Below, piece by piece: positions 62,798 to 64,000 of a stretch of DNA of 64,000 nucleotides. Position numbers and translations under genes: made by a program. Each line of letters opens with the position of its first letter. The stretch's first letter is position 1. A model generated the notes under the pieces. The model saw only the letters and a program-made list of their open reading frames with translations, made no database searches and was not told where the DNA came from. This DNA comes from Artemisia argyi (taxonomy: Eukaryota; Streptophyta; Magnoliopsida; Asterales; Asteraceae), in contig CM060687.1 in assembly GCA_030686995.1 (NCBI GenBank), positions 172,403,090 to 172,467,089 of the forward strand, read 5' to 3'.

Positions 62798-64000
62798 TGA
62801 TAACACTCAAGTTGTACATGTTTTTATGAGCGTTATTTGTTGATTTTATGGTCACTTTTATGAACTTATGGTACTTAATTGAGCATAATTCGTATTTTAG
62901 GTTCATGGAAGGAAAATGATGAAAAAGACGAAGAAATGATCAATCAACGAAGATTTATGCATGTACAAAGAATTCCCGACTCATTCAAGTCTCTTGGAGT
63001 ATATTCGAGAAGATAAAAGTCATAAAGTTTTCACTCCAAAGACTCAAGAATAAAGCACAAGAAGGAAAACGAGAAGTTAAATGAAGAAAAGAAGCTAAAA
63101 CGAAGAATTATTGGAATACTCGTTGTTCCCGACACACCTTCACCATTTTAGCCATAAGTTGAGCATACGAACTCAGATTTAGTTGATTCAAGCTGCCACG
63201 GAAAGCTAAGAGAAAGATCTACAACTTTTGTTTTTATAACTTTTTCCCAACCAATGGGTAGGAGCCCGCAACCAATCAGTTAGATCAAAATGTCTCATCC
63301 AACTGATCGGTTGGATGAAGCTGACCTCCCCAAGTCATTTTTAATGCTCAATTAAGGTGCCATTATGCCCCAAGTCCGATCATATGTCCCTAATAACTCC
63401 ATTTACTACTACTTTATGACACTTAGTGCCCAAGTTTCATGCTTGGAGGCTAAGGGTGGTTTCTACCTATTAATAAGACCCTTTAGGCTTGGTTTCAAGT
63501 GTGCAATTCTTTCCTCCACCCTTAAGGACGAATTGTCACCACTATTATCTCACCCAAAAGGCCACAACCCTCTGCCATTTCAGAAGTAGTGCTCAAGTGC
63601 TCAAGAAAGTGTTCGGGTATGATTTTCCGGCTTGGTTAGAAGCTTGTAGTTGATTGGAGGCTTAAAGGTTGCTATAAATCTTTCACCTTTGCCTATTGTA
63701 ATTCATACTTTGGGTAAACCTTGTTACTTTTATATTTCATGATATTTATGATTACTATGATTGTTGAGACTTGTGTTTGGTTGAATACAATATGGTTTTG
63801 TTTTGATTACTTGTTTGGATATTATGAAAACTTGTGATAAAAGGATGTTTGGATACATTTAGTGTTTGTTTGGTTTATGATGAAAGACATCATATTTGGT
63901 TAAATTGGAACTTGTCTTGTTTATTATTTTGATTAATCATTGTTGAGTCTATAGTCGAAAGGATTCTCAAAATTGGTAGATTTCAATTCATTAGTCGACG
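62798..64000 (+). repeat. 3' LTR of plus-strand Athila-like element, cut by window end
   Basis: Starts TGATAACACTCAAGTTG and follows 48765-49987 with many substitutions and about 20 bases net loss, mainly around the CCAACCGAT...GGTTGG words (63247-63315). Confidence 0.88.

Larger units (their letters stand above)
48765..64000 (+). mobile_element. Second Athila-like element, plus strand, running off the window
   Basis: 5' LTR 48765-50585 (TGATAACACTCAA to GCGCATCA), then TTTTTGGGGCCGCTGCCGGGGA as primer site, internal region to 62797 split by RT3, AAGTGTGGGGGATT purine tract, and a 3' LTR starting at 62798 that is cut by the window end after 1203 of about 1800 bases. No gag or pol recognised. 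The LTR copies differ by many substitutions and a 26-base indel in the palindrome region, so it is older than RT3. Confidence 0.83.

Overview
This window is nuclear DNA from a flowering plant. It has AT-rich intergenic DNA, split plant introns, a G-type lectin receptor kinase, Stowaway-type and TA-targeting MITEs, and nested Ty3/gypsy LTR retrotransposons. The gag protein on the minus strand at 41680-42789 and the receptor kinase both resemble, from memory, proteins abundant in Asteraceae (daisy family); that placement is an inference, not a database result. No intact cellular gene is present. Almost everything downstream of 4.4 kb is repetitive.

Layout. 1-187 is a foldback repeat. 1001-4381 is a seven-exon S-domain receptor kinase that is a pseudogene: two in-frame TAG codons, and the catalytic VAIK lysine is replaced by Glu. 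4.4-8.6 kb is intergenic with small tandem duplications, a cluster of GTCGAC palindromes and a possible SINE. 8.65-26.49 kb is a pile-up of insertions in one expanded (TA)n tract: foldback element A, TA-flanked MITE B, a chromovirus LTR retrotransposon (RT1, 11348-25978) and MITE C. The tract splits the second unit of a 302-bp tandem repeat whose end reappears at 26494. A Stowaway-like MITE follows at 26639.

27820-48725 is a solo LTR (target duplication GAGTC) holding two later minus-strand insertions: an Athila-like element without pol (28385-37472, duplication ACTAA) and a very young gag-only element (RT2, 38069-46538, duplication CATAT) whose two 3077-bp LTRs differ at only about four positions by eye. 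48765 to beyond the window end is a second Athila-like element on the plus strand, split by a coding-free large-LTR element (RT3, 53437-62355, duplication ATAAG).

Main observation. The ~3-kb LTRs of four different families (RT1, RT2, RT3 and the solo LTR) share what looks like a spliced leader between TATA box and primer binding site: a donor, an intron of about 1.0-1.2 kb, a 61-67-nt mini-exon, a GTGAGT donor, a second intron of 0.47-0.61 kb and an acceptor preceded by a conserved TGTTGAC...AGCATGTATTTCAG block. Most elements here lack pol and would depend on enzymes supplied by other elements. Several also carry dispersed short palindromes specific to their family. All calls are from reading the sequence; no alignment or search was run.
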